From Fangia hongkongensis FSC776 = DSM 21703 (GTDB taxonomy: Bacteria; Pseudomonadota; Gammaproteobacteria; Francisellales; Francisellaceae): 64,000 bases of DNA. The notes below the pieces were generated by a model that worked only from the letters and a program-made list of their open reading frames with translations, was not told where the DNA came from and did not search any database. The stretch spans positions 218,024 through 282,023 of the forward strand of contig NZ_KB902239.1 of the NCBI RefSeq assembly GCF_000379445.1, given 5' to 3'. Within the stretch, counting starts at the first letter, position 1. Every line of letters starts with the position of its first letter. Shown one piece after another: positions 8,310 to 17,503 of the stretch. The translations under genes and the position numbers were made by a program.

Positions 8310-9626
8310 CTATTTTTCAGTGTAAGCTTTGTCTTTTACAAAGCATAGTAAAATAAAGGCAAGTATCATACTAAAGGTTAAAATAGAAAATGCCAGATGG
8401 TATGAGCCAACTGCAAAGTGTTTGACTGCGCCGACAGGAACATGACCATGGGCGTAGTGCACAATTTGACCGGCAGCATTAATATAATTTCCGTTCCAAG
8501 TAAGCTCTAGAAAATAACCAATTAAGGGATCAAAAATCGCGCCGAGCACAGGTTCACCTGTATTGATAAATGCCGCAACCGTTGCAGCAACGATAATACT
8601 ATTGATTCGTCTGCCTATTGCAAATGTCAGCATATAAATACCAAGGCAAAAACCGAAAATAAAAAGCAAAATAGAGGCAACCAAGGGTGAGGTTTTAACT
8701 GTCAAAACAATCGCTAGACTTAACGTTGCAAAAACATGAAAAGTCAGCATGATAGGTTTTCTTTTATCAAGCTTTTCAGAGAGTTTACCAATAACAGGTG
8801 AACCAATAGCAAGGCCGATAAAGATCATCGAAATCATACCGGCGGCATGTTCTGTTGATACTTGATATTGCTCACGAAAATAATTATTTCCCCAAAGGCC
8901 AGCAAATGCATCAATAGCAGTGAAGCTTAGGCCCGAATAGAGCGTTAAAAGCCAGTTATTATAATTGAAAAAAGTATTTTTAATCGCCTGCCAGCTAAAT
9001 TTGGTACTTTCATGTTTCTGAAAATCAGCATTGGGGTTTTTATCGCGTACGATACAGACATAAATAATCGCGCCAATTATCCCAATAAGAGCACAAATAA
9101 ATAGCCCTTTTTGCCATGAACCTGTATGAGTAATAAGAAAAGAAAGCGGTGCTTGGCCAGCAATGGCACCAAGCATCGCAGCACTTGCTAGAAAGCTTGT
9201 GACAAAAGCAAACTTTTCAGGTGGGAACCAGACAGAGACCGCTTTGATATAACTCACTGTTGCAAACGCTACTCCTGCACCGATCATAATTCTGCCAAGA
9301 TAAGCCAAAGATAAATCACCATGGTTTGCAGCATAAATAAATAAAAGGAGCCCAACAGAGGAAACAAGTAAAGAAAGAGCGCTAATAAAGCGAAAGCCAA
9401 ATTTATCCAGCACGAGCCCTGAGAATAACTGCACAATAACAATGGTCCAAAATGTTGCCGCAACAAGCGCACCAGCACCAGATGCAGAAATACTAAAAGA
9501 AGACATGATGTCATTAGCAATAAGTCCTGGAAAGACTTGCATAATATATTTATAGAAGAGTAAAAAAGCGCTTAGAAAAACGATAATCCAGCCATAACCT
9601 TTTATTTTATGGACCAAAAATGACAT
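8310..9626 (-). CDS. MFS transporter, Pht-like (second copy)
   Basis: The 438-residue carrier has about twelve hydrophobic segments and MFS signatures: GLVLDKFGFR after TM2 and LGRIMIGAGVAF in TM4. Its N-terminus (KYIMQVFPGLIANDIM) parallels the carrier at 431..1690, so both belong to the same Pht-like group, known to include nutrient importers of intracellular Legionella and Francisella. The substrate is unknown. The ATG at 9626 is preferred over an in-frame TTG at 9638 (only two bases after GAGG), but neither has an ideal ribosome-binding site. It leads into zapE; a palindrome lies just upstream at 9642-9675. Confidence 0.85.
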   Translation of the reverse strand: MSFLVHKIKGYGWIIVFLSAFLLFYKYIMQVFPGLIANDIMSSFSISASGAGALVAATFWTIVIVQLFSGLVLDKFGFRFISALSLLVSSVGLLLFIYAANHGDLSLAYLGRIMIGAGVAFATVSYIKAVSVWFPPEKFAFVTSFLASAAMLGAIAGQAPLSFLITHTGSWQKGLFICALIGIIGAIIYVCIVRDKNPNADFQKHESTKFSWQAIKNTFFNYNNWLLTLYSGLSFTAIDAFAGLWGNNYFREQYQVSTEHAAGMISMIFIGLAIGSPVIGKLSEKLDKRKPIMLTFHVFATLSLAIVLTVKTSPLVASILLFIFGFCLGIYMLTFAIGRRINSIIVAATVAAFINTGEPVLGAIFDPLIGYFLELTWNGNYINAAGQIVHYAHGHVPVGAVKHFAVGSYHLAFSILTFSMILAFILLCFVKDKAYTEK

Positions 9627-9641
9627 GGTGGTAATCAAAAC

Positions 9642-9675
9642 CTCATAAGTTGATTAATATGCATAAGCTTATGAG
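9642..9675. repeat. Inverted repeat upstream of the MFS gene
   Basis: CTCATAAG (9642-9649) and CTTATGAG (9668-9675) are exact reverse complements. The right arm also belongs to a perfect 12-base palindrome CATAAGCTTATG (9662-9673). It sits between the rpoS stop and the MFS start, so it could be an operator for the transporter or part of the rpoS transcript end. No T-run follows immediately. Confidence 0.4.
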
Positions 9676-9741
9676 TTTACCGAGAAAAATAAAAATAGAA
9701 ATAAAAAAGTAAAAAAGAGTTAGAATTTAGCCGATTGCAAT

Positions 9742-10749
9742 CTAGCGCGCAAATAAATCCGGCTTAATGTCATTTGCCGCTGCAATCACTTTAAGGCGCT
9801 TTAGGGCATCTACTTGAATTTGGCGTACCCGTTCACGAGTTAACCCAATTTGCATGCCGGTTTCTTCTAGTGTTTTAATATCATGTCCACGCAGTCCAAA
9901 GCGCATTGCGAGCACAGCGCGTTGATTGTCGGTTAGCTCATCTAGCCATTGATCAATAAACTTTGCTGCCTTTTCATGAAGGTGAATGTTCTCAGGGTCA
10001 ATTGAGTTTTCATCTGCAATGGTTTCAACCATTGAGCGATTAGAATCATCAAATGAGTCATCGAGCGAATCCATTTGCACCGTTGATGAGAGAATTTTAC
10101 GGATATCCTCAACGGGTCTATCAATAAACTCTGCAATTTCCTCAGGAGAAGGCTCATGATCAAGCTGTTTGGTGAGCTCATTTGCTGCACGCAAATAGAC
10201 ATTAAGCTCTTTTAATATATGCACAGGAACACGAATGGTTCGTTGGTGATTTAAAAGAGCACGTTCTATATTTTGACGAATCCACCAAGTGGCATAAGTG
10301 GAAAATCGCCAGCCCAAATCAGGGTCAAACTTCTCAACAGCACGAATCAATCCTAGATTGCCCTCAGCAATTAAATCCAGAAAGCTTAAACTATTTCCTC
10401 TTGGTTTATAACGCTTTGCAATTTTAACAACCAAACGAAGGTTGCTTTCAATCATGATGTTTTTTGCTTTCAGTTCGCCTTTTTGCACCTTCTTTGCATA
10501 ATAAAACTCCTCCTCTTTTGTCAGAAGAGAGCGAAAACCAATATCAACCAGATACATTCTTGTTGCATCAGCTTCTCCTTGAGAGAAGTCATACTGCTCA
10601 TCATTTTCAGACTCTGCATTACTTTGCTCTAGATCTGCCGTACCTTCATCTGTATCCATATCCTCAGTTAACTCAACCTCAGCGAATGAGGCAGGTCCGT
10701 TTGAGTTTGCGCTATTCTCCTCAGGTGTATAATTCTTAGTGTCCGACAC
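9742..10749 (-). CDS. rpoS: Stationary-phase sigma factor RpoS
   Basis: This sigma-70 family protein aligns by eye with RpoS rather than RpoD. Region 1.2 is [10 protein letters not shown], region 2 has [18 protein letters not shown] and [18 protein letters not shown], region 3 has [16 protein letters not shown], and region 4.2 has [17 protein letters not shown]. It directs RNA polymerase to stress and stationary-phase promoters. The GTG at 10749 (335 residues) is preferred over the ATG at 10797, because AGGAG lies eight bases before the GTG while the ATG has no such site. The N-terminus before region 1.2 is long and acidic. The usual upstream neighbour nlpD is absent; a small membrane-protein gene is divergent instead. 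Confidence 0.92.
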   Translation of the reverse strand: MSDTKNYTPEENSANSNGPASFAEVELTEDMDTDEGTADLEQSNAESENDEQYDFSQGEADATRMYLVDIGFRSLLTKEEEFYYAKKVQKGELKAKNIMIESNLRLVVKIAKRYKPRGNSLSFLDLIAEGNLGLIRAVEKFDPDLGWRFSTYATWWIRQNIERALLNHQRTIRVPVHILKELNVYLRAANELTKQLDHEPSPEEIAEFIDRPVEDIRKILSSTVQMDSLDDSFDDSNRSMVETIADENSIDPENIHLHEKAAKFIDQWLDELTDNQRAVLAMRFGLRGHDIKTLEETGMQIGLTRERVRQIQVDALKRLKVIAAANDIKPDLFAR

Positions 10750-10991
10750 AATATCTACTCCTATCTCTTGATTCCAAAGGTACTTGGATAAATTCATTAT
10801 CTCAGAGGGATAGGAAAAGATAAATAGTGAATTATCGCTTATCGTTTTTATTTTCTAGAAAGGGGTGAAATATACTCGGTATTTGTGTATCAAATATGCT
10901 ACAAACTGTTACACCCTTGAAACAGCAAAATAAAATACAGTGTGCTATAACTTTAAATACAAGCTAAAGTATTAAAGCGTAAGGAAGATTA

Positions 10992-11171
10992 ATGTTAAAA
11001 ACAACAAGTTACGTTATGCTCGCAGCAGCTTTCGCTTTGATTGTTATGCTGATAGCGGTATTTATGACACATCAAGGTCTGTATTTAACTGATGCCAAAG
11101 TTGCCCCGGATCATCACCTTAACAGCTATAAAAATGCTCAAGTGCAAGGGCTGGGAGTAATCTCTGGCTAG
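10992..11171 (+). CDS. Small single-span membrane protein, 59 residues
   Basis: An ATG at 10992 preceded by GGAAG (five bases away) opens a 59-codon frame ending at TAG 11171. The product starts MLKTTSYVMLAAAFALI, has one hydrophobic segment at about residues 8-27, and has a polar C-terminal half containing APDHHLNSYKNAQVQG. It could be a membrane-anchored small protein or a secreted peptide. An extended -10 (TGCTATAAC) lies upstream. Its stop codon overlaps the stop of convergent secB. It is divergent from rpoS. No family is recognised and no function is proposed. Confidence 0.6.
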   Translation: MLKTTSYVMLAAAFALIVMLIAVFMTHQGLYLTDAKVAPDHHLNSYKNAQVQGLGVISG

Positions 11172-11629
11172 TGCTGTGTGGCATCAGCTGTATTTTGCTG
11201 AGCTGCTTTTTGCATATAAAGTGCATCAAAGTTAATTGGAGCAAGGTTGATTTGTGGGAATCCAGCTTTATTAATGAGGCTATCGATAACTTCCTTTGCA
11301 TAGGGGAATAAAGAAGTTGGGCAAAAGGCGCCAAGCATAGGATCAATCTGATCTTGAGGCATGTTTTCAATCGTAAAAATGCCTGCTTGCGTCACTTCGA
11401 TTAAATAGGCTGTTTTATCAGCATTTTTTACAGTGACAGTTAAAGTTAACTCAACTTCATGTACATTGCCTTCTAATATGTTTGACTGTGTGTTGACGTT
11501 CACATTAGCATCTGGTTTCCATTCTGATTTGAATACTTCAGGTGTATTCGGTGTTTCAAATGAAATATCTTTGGTATAAATTTTTTGGATAACAAAATTC
11601 GGTTGTGGGTTTTCAGTTGTATTTTCCAT
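11168..11629 (-). CDS. secB: Protein-export chaperone SecB
   Basis: The 153-residue protein matches SecB in length (155 in Escherichia coli) and motifs: FVIQKIYTKDISFETPNTP near the N-terminus and LGAFCPTSLFPYAKEVID later. SecB is a cytoplasmic tetrameric chaperone that keeps preproteins unfolded and hands them to SecA. This fits the presence of secD, secF and yajC further along in this window. The C-terminal tail is Gln/Ala-rich and probably disordered. It lies 73 bases downstream of its own start from the convergent mutS terminator and is transcribed on the minus strand after mutS. Confidence 0.95.
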   Translation of the reverse strand: MENTTENPQPNFVIQKIYTKDISFETPNTPEVFKSEWKPDANVNVNTQSNILEGNVHEVELTLTVTVKNADKTAYLIEVTQAGIFTIENMPQDQIDPMLGAFCPTSLFPYAKEVIDSLINKAGFPQINLAPINFDALYMQKAAQQNTADATQH

Positions 11630-11687
11630 TATTATATCCTATTGGTTAACTGTAATTTTATCGAACACATTATGCCTGAAGCAATTG

Positions 11688-11715
11688 AAAAGACCAAGTG
11701 GGTTACTGGTCTTTT
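11688..11715 (-). terminator. Terminator overlapping the mutS stop codon
   Basis: AAAAGACCA (11688-11696) and TGGTCTTTT (11707-11715) form a perfect nine-pair stem with a ten-base loop. The mutS stop codon lies inside the loop. On the minus strand the stem ends in TTTT. The A/T-flanked symmetry means it could work in both directions. Confidence 0.65.
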
Positions 11716-14285
11716 ATCAATGATTTTAGCTCATCGAGTACGCTGAGTGCTTGAATTGGTGTCAAGCTATTTGGATCAAGTGCATTGAGTTTATCAATGA
11801 GCTCATCATAGGAAGAAGAAGCGCTATTTTTGGGTGTTTCTTGTAAATCCAGCATCATTTGTTTAGGTGTGTAAGGTGTGATGCTGTCAGCTTCTAACTG
11901 ATGCAAAATTGCCTTTGCTTTTTTAATTACATCAGCTGGTACCCCTGCAAGTTTGGCAACTTGAATGCCATAACTTTTAAGTGCAGGTCCTGCTTTGGCA
12001 TGATGTAAAAATACAATAGTCTCTTGATGTTCTGTGGCTTCAAAATGAATATTGGTTGCGGTTTTGTATTTTTGTGATAGCGCGGTGAGCTCAAAGTAAT
12101 GTGTTGCAAAGAGTGTGTAGCTATTAAGTGCAATTAATTTCTCGGCGGTTGCCATCGCTAAAGAAAGCCCATCAAATGTGCTTGTGCCTCTGCCAATTTC
12201 ATCCATAAGCACCAAAGAGTTTTGTGTGGCATTTTTTAAAATATGTGCGCACTCTGTCATTTCAACCATAAAAGTTGACCTGCCACTACTGATATCATCA
12301 TGAGCGCCAATGCGGGTGAAAATGGCATCAGTGGGACCAATTAAAGCAGATTTAGCAGGGACGAAGCTCCCGATATAAGCGAGAAAGACAACATGGGCAA
12401 TTTGGCGCATGTAAGTGGACTTCCCACCCATGTTAGGGCCTGTGATAATCTGAAATTTACGGCTATTATCGAGTGTGGCATCATTAGCAATAAAAGGAGT
12501 ATTGAGCGTTTGCTCAATCACAAGATGCCTTGAGGCTTCAATTTTAAGGATGTTTTTTTGGGTAAAGGCGGGTGCTGTGAGCTTAAGTGTGAGTGCACGC
12601 TCTGCAAGATTGGTATAGACATCCGTTTTTGCAATGGCTTTTGCTAATATTTGCAAGGTTGAAAAGTGCTCATTTATCTGTAAAAGCAAGCTTTGGTAAA
12701 GATGTTTTTCGTAAGAAAGTGCTTTTTCCTTTGCACTTAATATTTTATCTTCAAAGGCCTTTAGCTCATCGGTGACATAGCGCTCAGCATTTTTTAATGT
12801 CTGGCGCCTGATATAATCACAAGGCAGCTCCTTATGCTGCGCTTTGGTAATCTCAATATAATAACCATGCACTTTGTTATAGCCAATTTTAAGCCCTGAA
12901 ATTCCCGTTCGCGCTTTTTCTTTTTTCTCAAGTTCCAGTAAGTACTCATGAGAGTTATGGGAGAAGCGCTTAAGTGTATCAAGCTCAGCGTCATAGCCCT
13001 TTTTAATAACCCCTCCATCTTTTATGGTAACAGGGGGCTCATCGACAAGTGCATGATTAAGCGTTTGACTTAACTCAGGCAGTAATATCAGATTTAAGCC
13101 AAGTGCTTTGATGTGCTCATTGTGTTGAAACTGATCAAGCTGTGTTTTTAATTGAGGTAAATGGTTCAGAGTATCTTTTAAAGCGACAAGGTCTTTTGGT
13201 TTTGCTGTTCCAAGGGCAATACGAGAGCTAATACGCTCAATATCTTGTATATAAGATAATGTCGATTGAATGTGCTCAATAGCGTTACTTTCCACCAAGG
13301 TTGATATAATGCTCTGGCGAGTGGTAATTACATTCATTGCCGTCGTTGGTTCTTTAAACCATTCTCTTAAAAGGCGCTTGCCAAGTGCGCTTTTGCAGTG
13401 ATCCATAACACTCAGCAGTGTACGTTTATGATTACCTGTGATGGCATGATCAAGCTCTAAGTTTTTGCGACTGGCAATATCGATATTTAATAACGTATCG
13501 GTTTTTTCAATTGCTATGGAGCTTAGATGTGAAGGGATTGATTTTTGTGTTTCAATAATATAATTAATAAGTGCGCCAGCTGCACAAACTGCCAGAGGAT
13601 ATGCTTTTAATGCCTCTTCACTTTGCTGCCCAAAAACCTCATTAATCAGTTTTTTGCTTGGCATAAGCTGAAACTCCCATTCACCTCGTGGAACAAGAGA
13701 AATAGCATTCTCCAGTGCGAAGCTTTGCAGCTGCTCAAGCTGACTTTCATCAATTAGAACTTCTTTTGCCTTAAGTCTAATAAGCTCATCATTGAGTGTT
13801 GATTTACGCTCATTAAGTGTAATGAGTTTAATTTCCCCTTGTGTGTAATTTAAATAAGCAAGCGCTGTTTTTTTTGCTGTTTGTAAAACAGATAAAATGA
13901 CATTGCTTTCACTACTGTCCAAAAAGCTCTCTTCAGATACAGTGCCGGGGGTAATCACCCGAACAACTTCTCGCGCTACAGGGCCTTTATTGCTGACTTC
14001 ACCAACTTGCTCACAGATTGCAACACTCAAGCCTTGTTTTACAAGCTTAGCCAAATAGTTCTCGGCTGCATGATAGGGAACCCCTGCCATGGCAATTGGC
14101 TCGCCATTAGACTTTCCACGCGTGGTCAAACTGATATCTAAAAGCTTTGCTGCCTTATGTGCATCTTCATAAAATAGCTCATAGAAATCTCCCATACGGT
14201 AGAATACAAGCGTATTGGGGTATTCAGATTTAATGCTAAGGTATTGCTGCATCATCGGTGTGTGCTGTGTGGCAGTATCAGGCAT
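11703..14285 (-). CDS. mutS: DNA mismatch repair protein MutS
   Basis: The 860-residue protein is MutS. The mismatch-binding N-terminal domain has [12 protein letters not shown] and the Phe-x-Glu motif in [11 protein letters not shown]. The C-terminal ATPase has Walker [10 protein letters not shown], Walker [17 protein letters not shown] and the FATHYFELT block. MutS recognises mispairs and recruits MutL in post-replicative repair. The start at 14285 ([13 protein letters not shown]) fits the family; a GTG at 14324 would add 13 residues without homology or a ribosome-binding site. Length is close to Escherichia coli MutS (853). A hairpin at 11688-11715 ends the gene. Confidence 0.96.
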   Translation of the reverse strand: MPDTATQHTPMMQQYLSIKSEYPNTLVFYRMGDFYELFYEDAHKAAKLLDISLTTRGKSNGEPIAMAGVPYHAAENYLAKLVKQGLSVAICEQVGEVSNKGPVAREVVRVITPGTVSEESFLDSSESNVILSVLQTAKKTALAYLNYTQGEIKLITLNERKSTLNDELIRLKAKEVLIDESQLEQLQSFALENAISLVPRGEWEFQLMPSKKLINEVFGQQSEEALKAYPLAVCAAGALINYIIETQKSIPSHLSSIAIEKTDTLLNIDIASRKNLELDHAITGNHKRTLLSVMDHCKSALGKRLLREWFKEPTTAMNVITTRQSIISTLVESNAIEHIQSTLSYIQDIERISSRIALGTAKPKDLVALKDTLNHLPQLKTQLDQFQHNEHIKALGLNLILLPELSQTLNHALVDEPPVTIKDGGVIKKGYDAELDTLKRFSHNSHEYLLELEKKEKARTGISGLKIGYNKVHGYYIEITKAQHKELPCDYIRRQTLKNAERYVTDELKAFEDKILSAKEKALSYEKHLYQSLLLQINEHFSTLQILAKAIAKTDVYTNLAERALTLKLTAPAFTQKNILKIEASRHLVIEQTLNTPFIANDATLDNSRKFQIITGPNMGGKSTYMRQIAHVVFLAYIGSFVPAKSALIGPTDAIFTRIGAHDDISSGRSTFMVEMTECAHILKNATQNSLVLMDEIGRGTSTFDGLSLAMATAEKLIALNSYTLFATHYFELTALSQKYKTATNIHFEATEHQETIVFLHHAKAGPALKSYGIQVAKLAGVPADVIKKAKAILHQLEADSITPYTPKQMMLDLQETPKNSASSSYDELIDKLNALDPNSLTPIQALSVLDELKSLIKDQ

Positions 14286-14393
14286 AATGTAGATATATGA
14301 AGTTATAAAGCTGCCAGTATACACTACAGATTTAAGTGAGATCTATATTCACTTTAAAATGATTTGTAATTAGATGAGGCAAATGCATCAAAC

Positions 14394-15842
14394 TTATTTT
14401 AATTCAAAGCCATGTGCTTTGGCGCGTTGGTGCATCATAAATGAAAAGATAAAATAGATAGCACCAAGTACAATGCAAACAATGCCAAGGCCAATAAAGT
14501 AGTTCATATAAGTTGGTAAGGACGCAAGAGCTGATACTTTCCCATCTGGCATGGCAACAAGTTGTCCAAGCTTTCCAGATAAAGCGCCGCCTGCAGCAAG
14601 GGCCAGCATAAAAAAGCCCATTCCTAGGGTGACTATTTCTTTTCTAAAGTAAATTGCAATTAAAGAGAAGCCGATAGCAGCAATAAGAAGCTCAGCAAAG
14701 GCAGCAAAAAAGAAATAAAGAATCATCCAGTTACCATTAATGAATCCATCTTTGGCGGTATAAAGGCATACAAGATAAAGTGAAATAAAAGCGATGCCTG
14801 AGAGAATGGTGCCAAAGGCATATTTGTTCGGAATATTGATCAATTTGTTATTGTGCAACTTGGTATATACCACTGCTAAAATAGGGCTTAGTATGACAAG
14901 CCAAACCGCATCTAAAGAGGCATAGGTTGCAGGAGAGACGCTCAAACCAACCAAGGTTAAATGGATGTTATGTTTAGCAAATAGTGTCAGTGTGGAGAAC
15001 ATTTGATTATAAATGACAAAATAAACAATCGCCTCGATGACAAGTAAAATGCCAATGACTTGCATAAAACGCTCTTTTTTGTTCTCTAGCTTCATCGAGT
15101 CTATTAACATATAGATAAACATAATGATGCAAAGCGCAATGATTAAATAAAACGAAACGTCAGTGACCTGAAACAGTAAATAACAAATAACAATCTGGAT
15201 AATGCAAACAGCCCCAATGAGAAGTGCAGCGTTCTTTGTCAGTGGTTTGGTATCATGCGCGCCATTGATGTCTTTTAGTAAGCTTGCGCGGATGGTGTAA
15301 TTTAAAAGTGCGACGATCATGCCAATGACTGACACCCAAAAGGCATTTGAATAGCCAGTATGCTGGGCAATGATAGGGGTGATGGCAATCCCTAGGAAAC
15401 TGCCGATATTAACCCCCATGTAATAGAGTGTAAATGCTGAGTGAGAGCTTGAAGCATCATTGCTGAATATCTTTGAAATAAGTGCCGTTGGTGCGGGTTT
15501 AAAAAGCCCGTTTCCAACAATAATAAAGGACAGCGCCCATGATATTTGTGCTAAAGAATGTGATGATGCTAAAATGGCATAACCAATAAAAAGTAGTACG
15601 CCACCAATTAAAAGTGCGCGTTTAATGCCAATGAACTTATCAGCAATATAGCCGCCGATAGTAGGGGTTAGATATAATAAGGCTGCAAAGATGCCAAAGA
15701 TGAGATAGGCCTGATCTTCACTGATATGTTCAGCGGTAATAAAAAGGAGAAAGAGTGCTTGGAAGCTGTAAAATGCATAGCGCTCCCACAACTCTACAAA
15801 CCAGATAACCCCAAATTGTCTTTTTTTAATCGAACGATTCAT
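14394..15842 (-). CDS. Proton-dependent oligopeptide transporter (POT/PTR)
   Basis: The 482-residue protein has about twelve to fourteen membrane segments and the POT hallmark ELWERYAFYSF near residue 17, matching the conserved ExxER proton-coupling motif. The second signature, around GGYIADKFIGIKRALLIGG, follows. Members import di- and tripeptides with protons across the inner membrane. It precedes mutS on the same strand by 108 bases but there is no evident functional link. Peptide import fits a heterotrophic life style with strong amino-acid catabolism (see the Phe/Tyr operon). Subtype (DtpA, DtpB or DtpD) cannot be assigned by eye. Confidence 0.92.
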   Translation of the reverse strand: MNRSIKKRQFGVIWFVELWERYAFYSFQALFLLFITAEHISEDQAYLIFGIFAALLYLTPTIGGYIADKFIGIKRALLIGGVLLFIGYAILASSHSLAQISWALSFIIVGNGLFKPAPTALISKIFSNDASSSHSAFTLYYMGVNIGSFLGIAITPIIAQHTGYSNAFWVSVIGMIVALLNYTIRASLLKDINGAHDTKPLTKNAALLIGAVCIIQIVICYLLFQVTDVSFYLIIALCIIMFIYMLIDSMKLENKKERFMQVIGILLVIEAIVYFVIYNQMFSTLTLFAKHNIHLTLVGLSVSPATYASLDAVWLVILSPILAVVYTKLHNNKLINIPNKYAFGTILSGIAFISLYLVCLYTAKDGFINGNWMILYFFFAAFAELLIAAIGFSLIAIYFRKEIVTLGMGFFMLALAAGGALSGKLGQLVAMPDGKVSALASLPTYMNYFIGLGIVCIVLGAIYFIFSFMMHQRAKAHGFELK

Positions 15843-15985
15843 TTTTATTTATCTTCTGTTGTATGAATGGCTAAAGAGAGATATTATCATGACAGAATGT
15901 ATCGGTTTGTAAATACCCAAAGAATCTAAAAGGTCTGATTTTTGATCATGATGTGTTGGGTAAACTCGTGAAATGGAGTGTGTTG

Positions 15986-16546
15986 ATGAGTATGCTTAAT
16001 TGGCTTGATTATGTTTTTATTGCCATTGTCTTAATCTTTAGTGTTTGGGGCTTTGCACAAGGATTTTTACGTGGACTTTTCTCACTGGTTATTTGGCTTG
16101 TGGCGCTGGTGATCGCGTATTTTTTTGCAGATGTTGTAACCACCCATTATACAAGCAGATGGTTTGATTCAATAGATGTGGCATTTTGGATTGCATTTTT
16201 TGCGATTATCATCATTGTCTGGCTTGTGGGGCATTTGATCCGTCTTATCTTTTCAATTTTTAAAAAAAGTACGCAATCACTTACCGACAGATGCTTGGGA
16301 TTTATATTTGGCTTTGTAAAGTCAACACTTGTTTTAAGTATGGTCGTTGGTGTATTAAGCTTCAATCCTGTCATTCAAAAGCAGACATCTTGGGAAGATT
16401 CTTTGCTTGTCCCATGGCTTGTAAAGGGCGCTGTGTGGGCTAAAAATCGTATGCCAGAGGGATTGCCTCAAAAGGTTCAAACCGGCAGTGCTAGTCAGAG
16501 TAAGTCATTGAATAAAAGTGCTGAAGAGCTAAGAGCAATCGGTTGA
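15986..16546 (+). CDS. cvpA: CvpA family inner-membrane protein
   Basis: The 186-residue protein has four hydrophobic segments and the CvpA pattern (LNWLDYVFIAIVLIF, then GFAQGFLRGLFSLVIWLVAL). CvpA is an inner-membrane protein linked to colicin V production and envelope stress tolerance. The ATG at 15986 is chosen because GGAG lies seven bases upstream; an in-frame ATG at 15953 has no such site. In many gammaproteobacteria cvpA sits before purF; here no purF follows, and the next element is the convergent 6S RNA gene. The C-terminal tail, rich in Ser and Lys, is slightly longer than usual. Confidence 0.9.
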   Translation: MSMLNWLDYVFIAIVLIFSVWGFAQGFLRGLFSLVIWLVALVIAYFFADVVTTHYTSRWFDSIDVAFWIAFFAIIIIVWLVGHLIRLIFSIFKKSTQSLTDRCLGFIFGFVKSTLVLSMVVGVLSFNPVIQKQTSWEDSLLVPWLVKGAVWAKNRMPEGLPQKVQTGSASQSKSLNKSAEELRAIG

Positions 16547-16560
16547 AAATTCATTTTTTT

Positions 16561-16763
16561 ATAGTGTCGCCCATTTCTGCCGCTGTTTACATGGCTCTTG
16601 AACCCTCAAGAACCAGGTGGGTACATTAACCTTCTCGTTGGGCGTCTCAGCTAAACTGAGCTTGCACGCGTGAAAAAGTATAAACTGTTCCCTATTTATT
16701 ACGCATCGGCTCAAGACTGTAAAAACTGGCCAACAGTACAGGCAACACTAAACTCTAAGAGTT
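16561..16763 (-). ncRNA. ssrS: 6S RNA
   Basis: Read on the minus strand, the sequence contains the landmarks of gammaproteobacterial 6S RNA in order: GGCCAGT, TGAGCCGAT, a long central hairpin region, CACCTGGTTCTTGAGGG, GGTTCAAGAGCC and AGCGGCA. The ends pair: AGTGTTGCC (16741-16749) with GGGCGACACT (16563-16572), nine pairs with one G-U. The length of about 190-200 bases matches the family. 6S RNA mimics an open promoter and sequesters sigma-70 polymerase in stationary phase. Location next to ygfB and ubiH matches its neighbourhood in Escherichia coli, although it is divergent here. Exact ends are inferred from the stem and promoter. Confidence 0.9.
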
Positions 16764-16769
16764 AATCCA

Positions 16770-16798
16770 ATCATAGGTTTTTCAGCACTTAAGTGCAA
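16770..16798 (-). promoter_or_regulatory. Promoter of the 6S RNA gene
   Basis: On the minus strand TTGCAC (16793-16798) and TATGAT (16770-16775) are separated by 17 bases, a near-consensus sigma-70 promoter. Transcription would start near 16763, a few bases before the terminal stem of the 6S RNA. GCACTTAAGTGC, a 12-base palindrome, overlaps the -35 region. Confidence 0.65.
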
Positions 16799-16831
16799 GT
16801 GATTTATGTCAAAAAAAATCGAGATAAAACG

Positions 16832-16888
16832 TTGTGACAATGATAGGATAATGCTATAGAAAAAATGTTGCATACAAAAGCGCTTTTG
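16832..16888 (+). promoter_or_regulatory. Promoter of the ygfB operon and leader palindrome
   Basis: TTGTGA (16832-16837) and TATAGA (16855-16860) are 17 bases apart and fit a sigma-70 promoter. The transcript leader then contains a perfect 14-base palindrome CAAAAGCGCTTTTG (16875-16888), about 32 bases before the ygfB start. The palindrome could be an operator or a leader structure. Confidence 0.55.
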
Positions 16889-16919
16889 ATGCAGCGATAC
16901 GAACTAGGTAATAAAAAAT

Positions 16920-17498
16920 ATGTCACAAGATAACACGCTGCCAAGTTATGCGTCGATTAGCGACGCATTAAGGCGTATTAATGCTTTATCAGAAGCCTCT
17001 GAGGCGCATGCACTTTTATGTGCTTTATTTACTGTGGGAGCAGATGTTAGAATTCAAGCTTGGGTGGACTCATTAATGGCCTCTCCCATTGATCCAAATG
17101 ATGCTATGGCCAAGCCTGCGCTTAAAGTATTATCCGAAATGTACCAAGCTACAAAAACACAGTTTGAAAGTGGTGATTTGAGTTTTGATTTATTATTGCC
17201 AGATGATGAAGAGCCATTTCATAAAAGAATTGATGCTTTAGCGATGTGGGCACAAGGCTTTTTATCTGGCTTAGGCTTGATGGAGATTAATTTAAATGAT
17301 GGTTCAGAGGCCGTTGGCGAGGCAATTAATGATTTGATTGATGTCTCACGTCTGCAATATGATGATGAAGTGACAGGGGAGGCTGTGGAGGAAAGTGCCT
17401 ATATGGAGCTTGCTGAGTATACAAAAGTTGCGGTCCTTTTGATTCAAAGTGAGTTTGGACTGACAGGTGAATCTTCATCAGAAGAAACAAAACATTAA
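16920..17498 (+). CDS. ygfB: YgfB/YecA (UPF0149) family protein
   Basis: The 192-residue acidic protein has the length of YgfB and its motifs, including EAHALLCALFTVGAD near the N-terminus and the central ALAMWAQGFLSGLGLM block. In Pseudomonas aeruginosa YgfB influences peptidoglycan-recycling and beta-lactam response genes; the molecular function is otherwise poorly known. It stands first in a run with ubiH five bases downstream, and next to 6S RNA, as in Escherichia coli. The usual zapA and pepP genes of that neighbourhood are missing. It is probably cytoplasmic. Confidence 0.88.
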   Translation: MSQDNTLPSYASISDALRRINALSEASEAHALLCALFTVGADVRIQAWVDSLMASPIDPNDAMAKPALKVLSEMYQATKTQFESGDLSFDLLLPDDEEPFHKRIDALAMWAQGFLSGLGLMEINLNDGSEAVGEAINDLIDVSRLQYDDEVTGEAVEESAYMELAEYTKVAVLLIQSEFGLTGESSSEETKH

Positions 17499-17503
17499 CT
17501 GTC

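Noticed and set aside
10750..10797. An upstream ATG start for rpoS
   Set aside because: It has no ribosome-binding site, whereas the GTG at 10749 has AGGAG eight bases upstream and gives a normal RpoS length.
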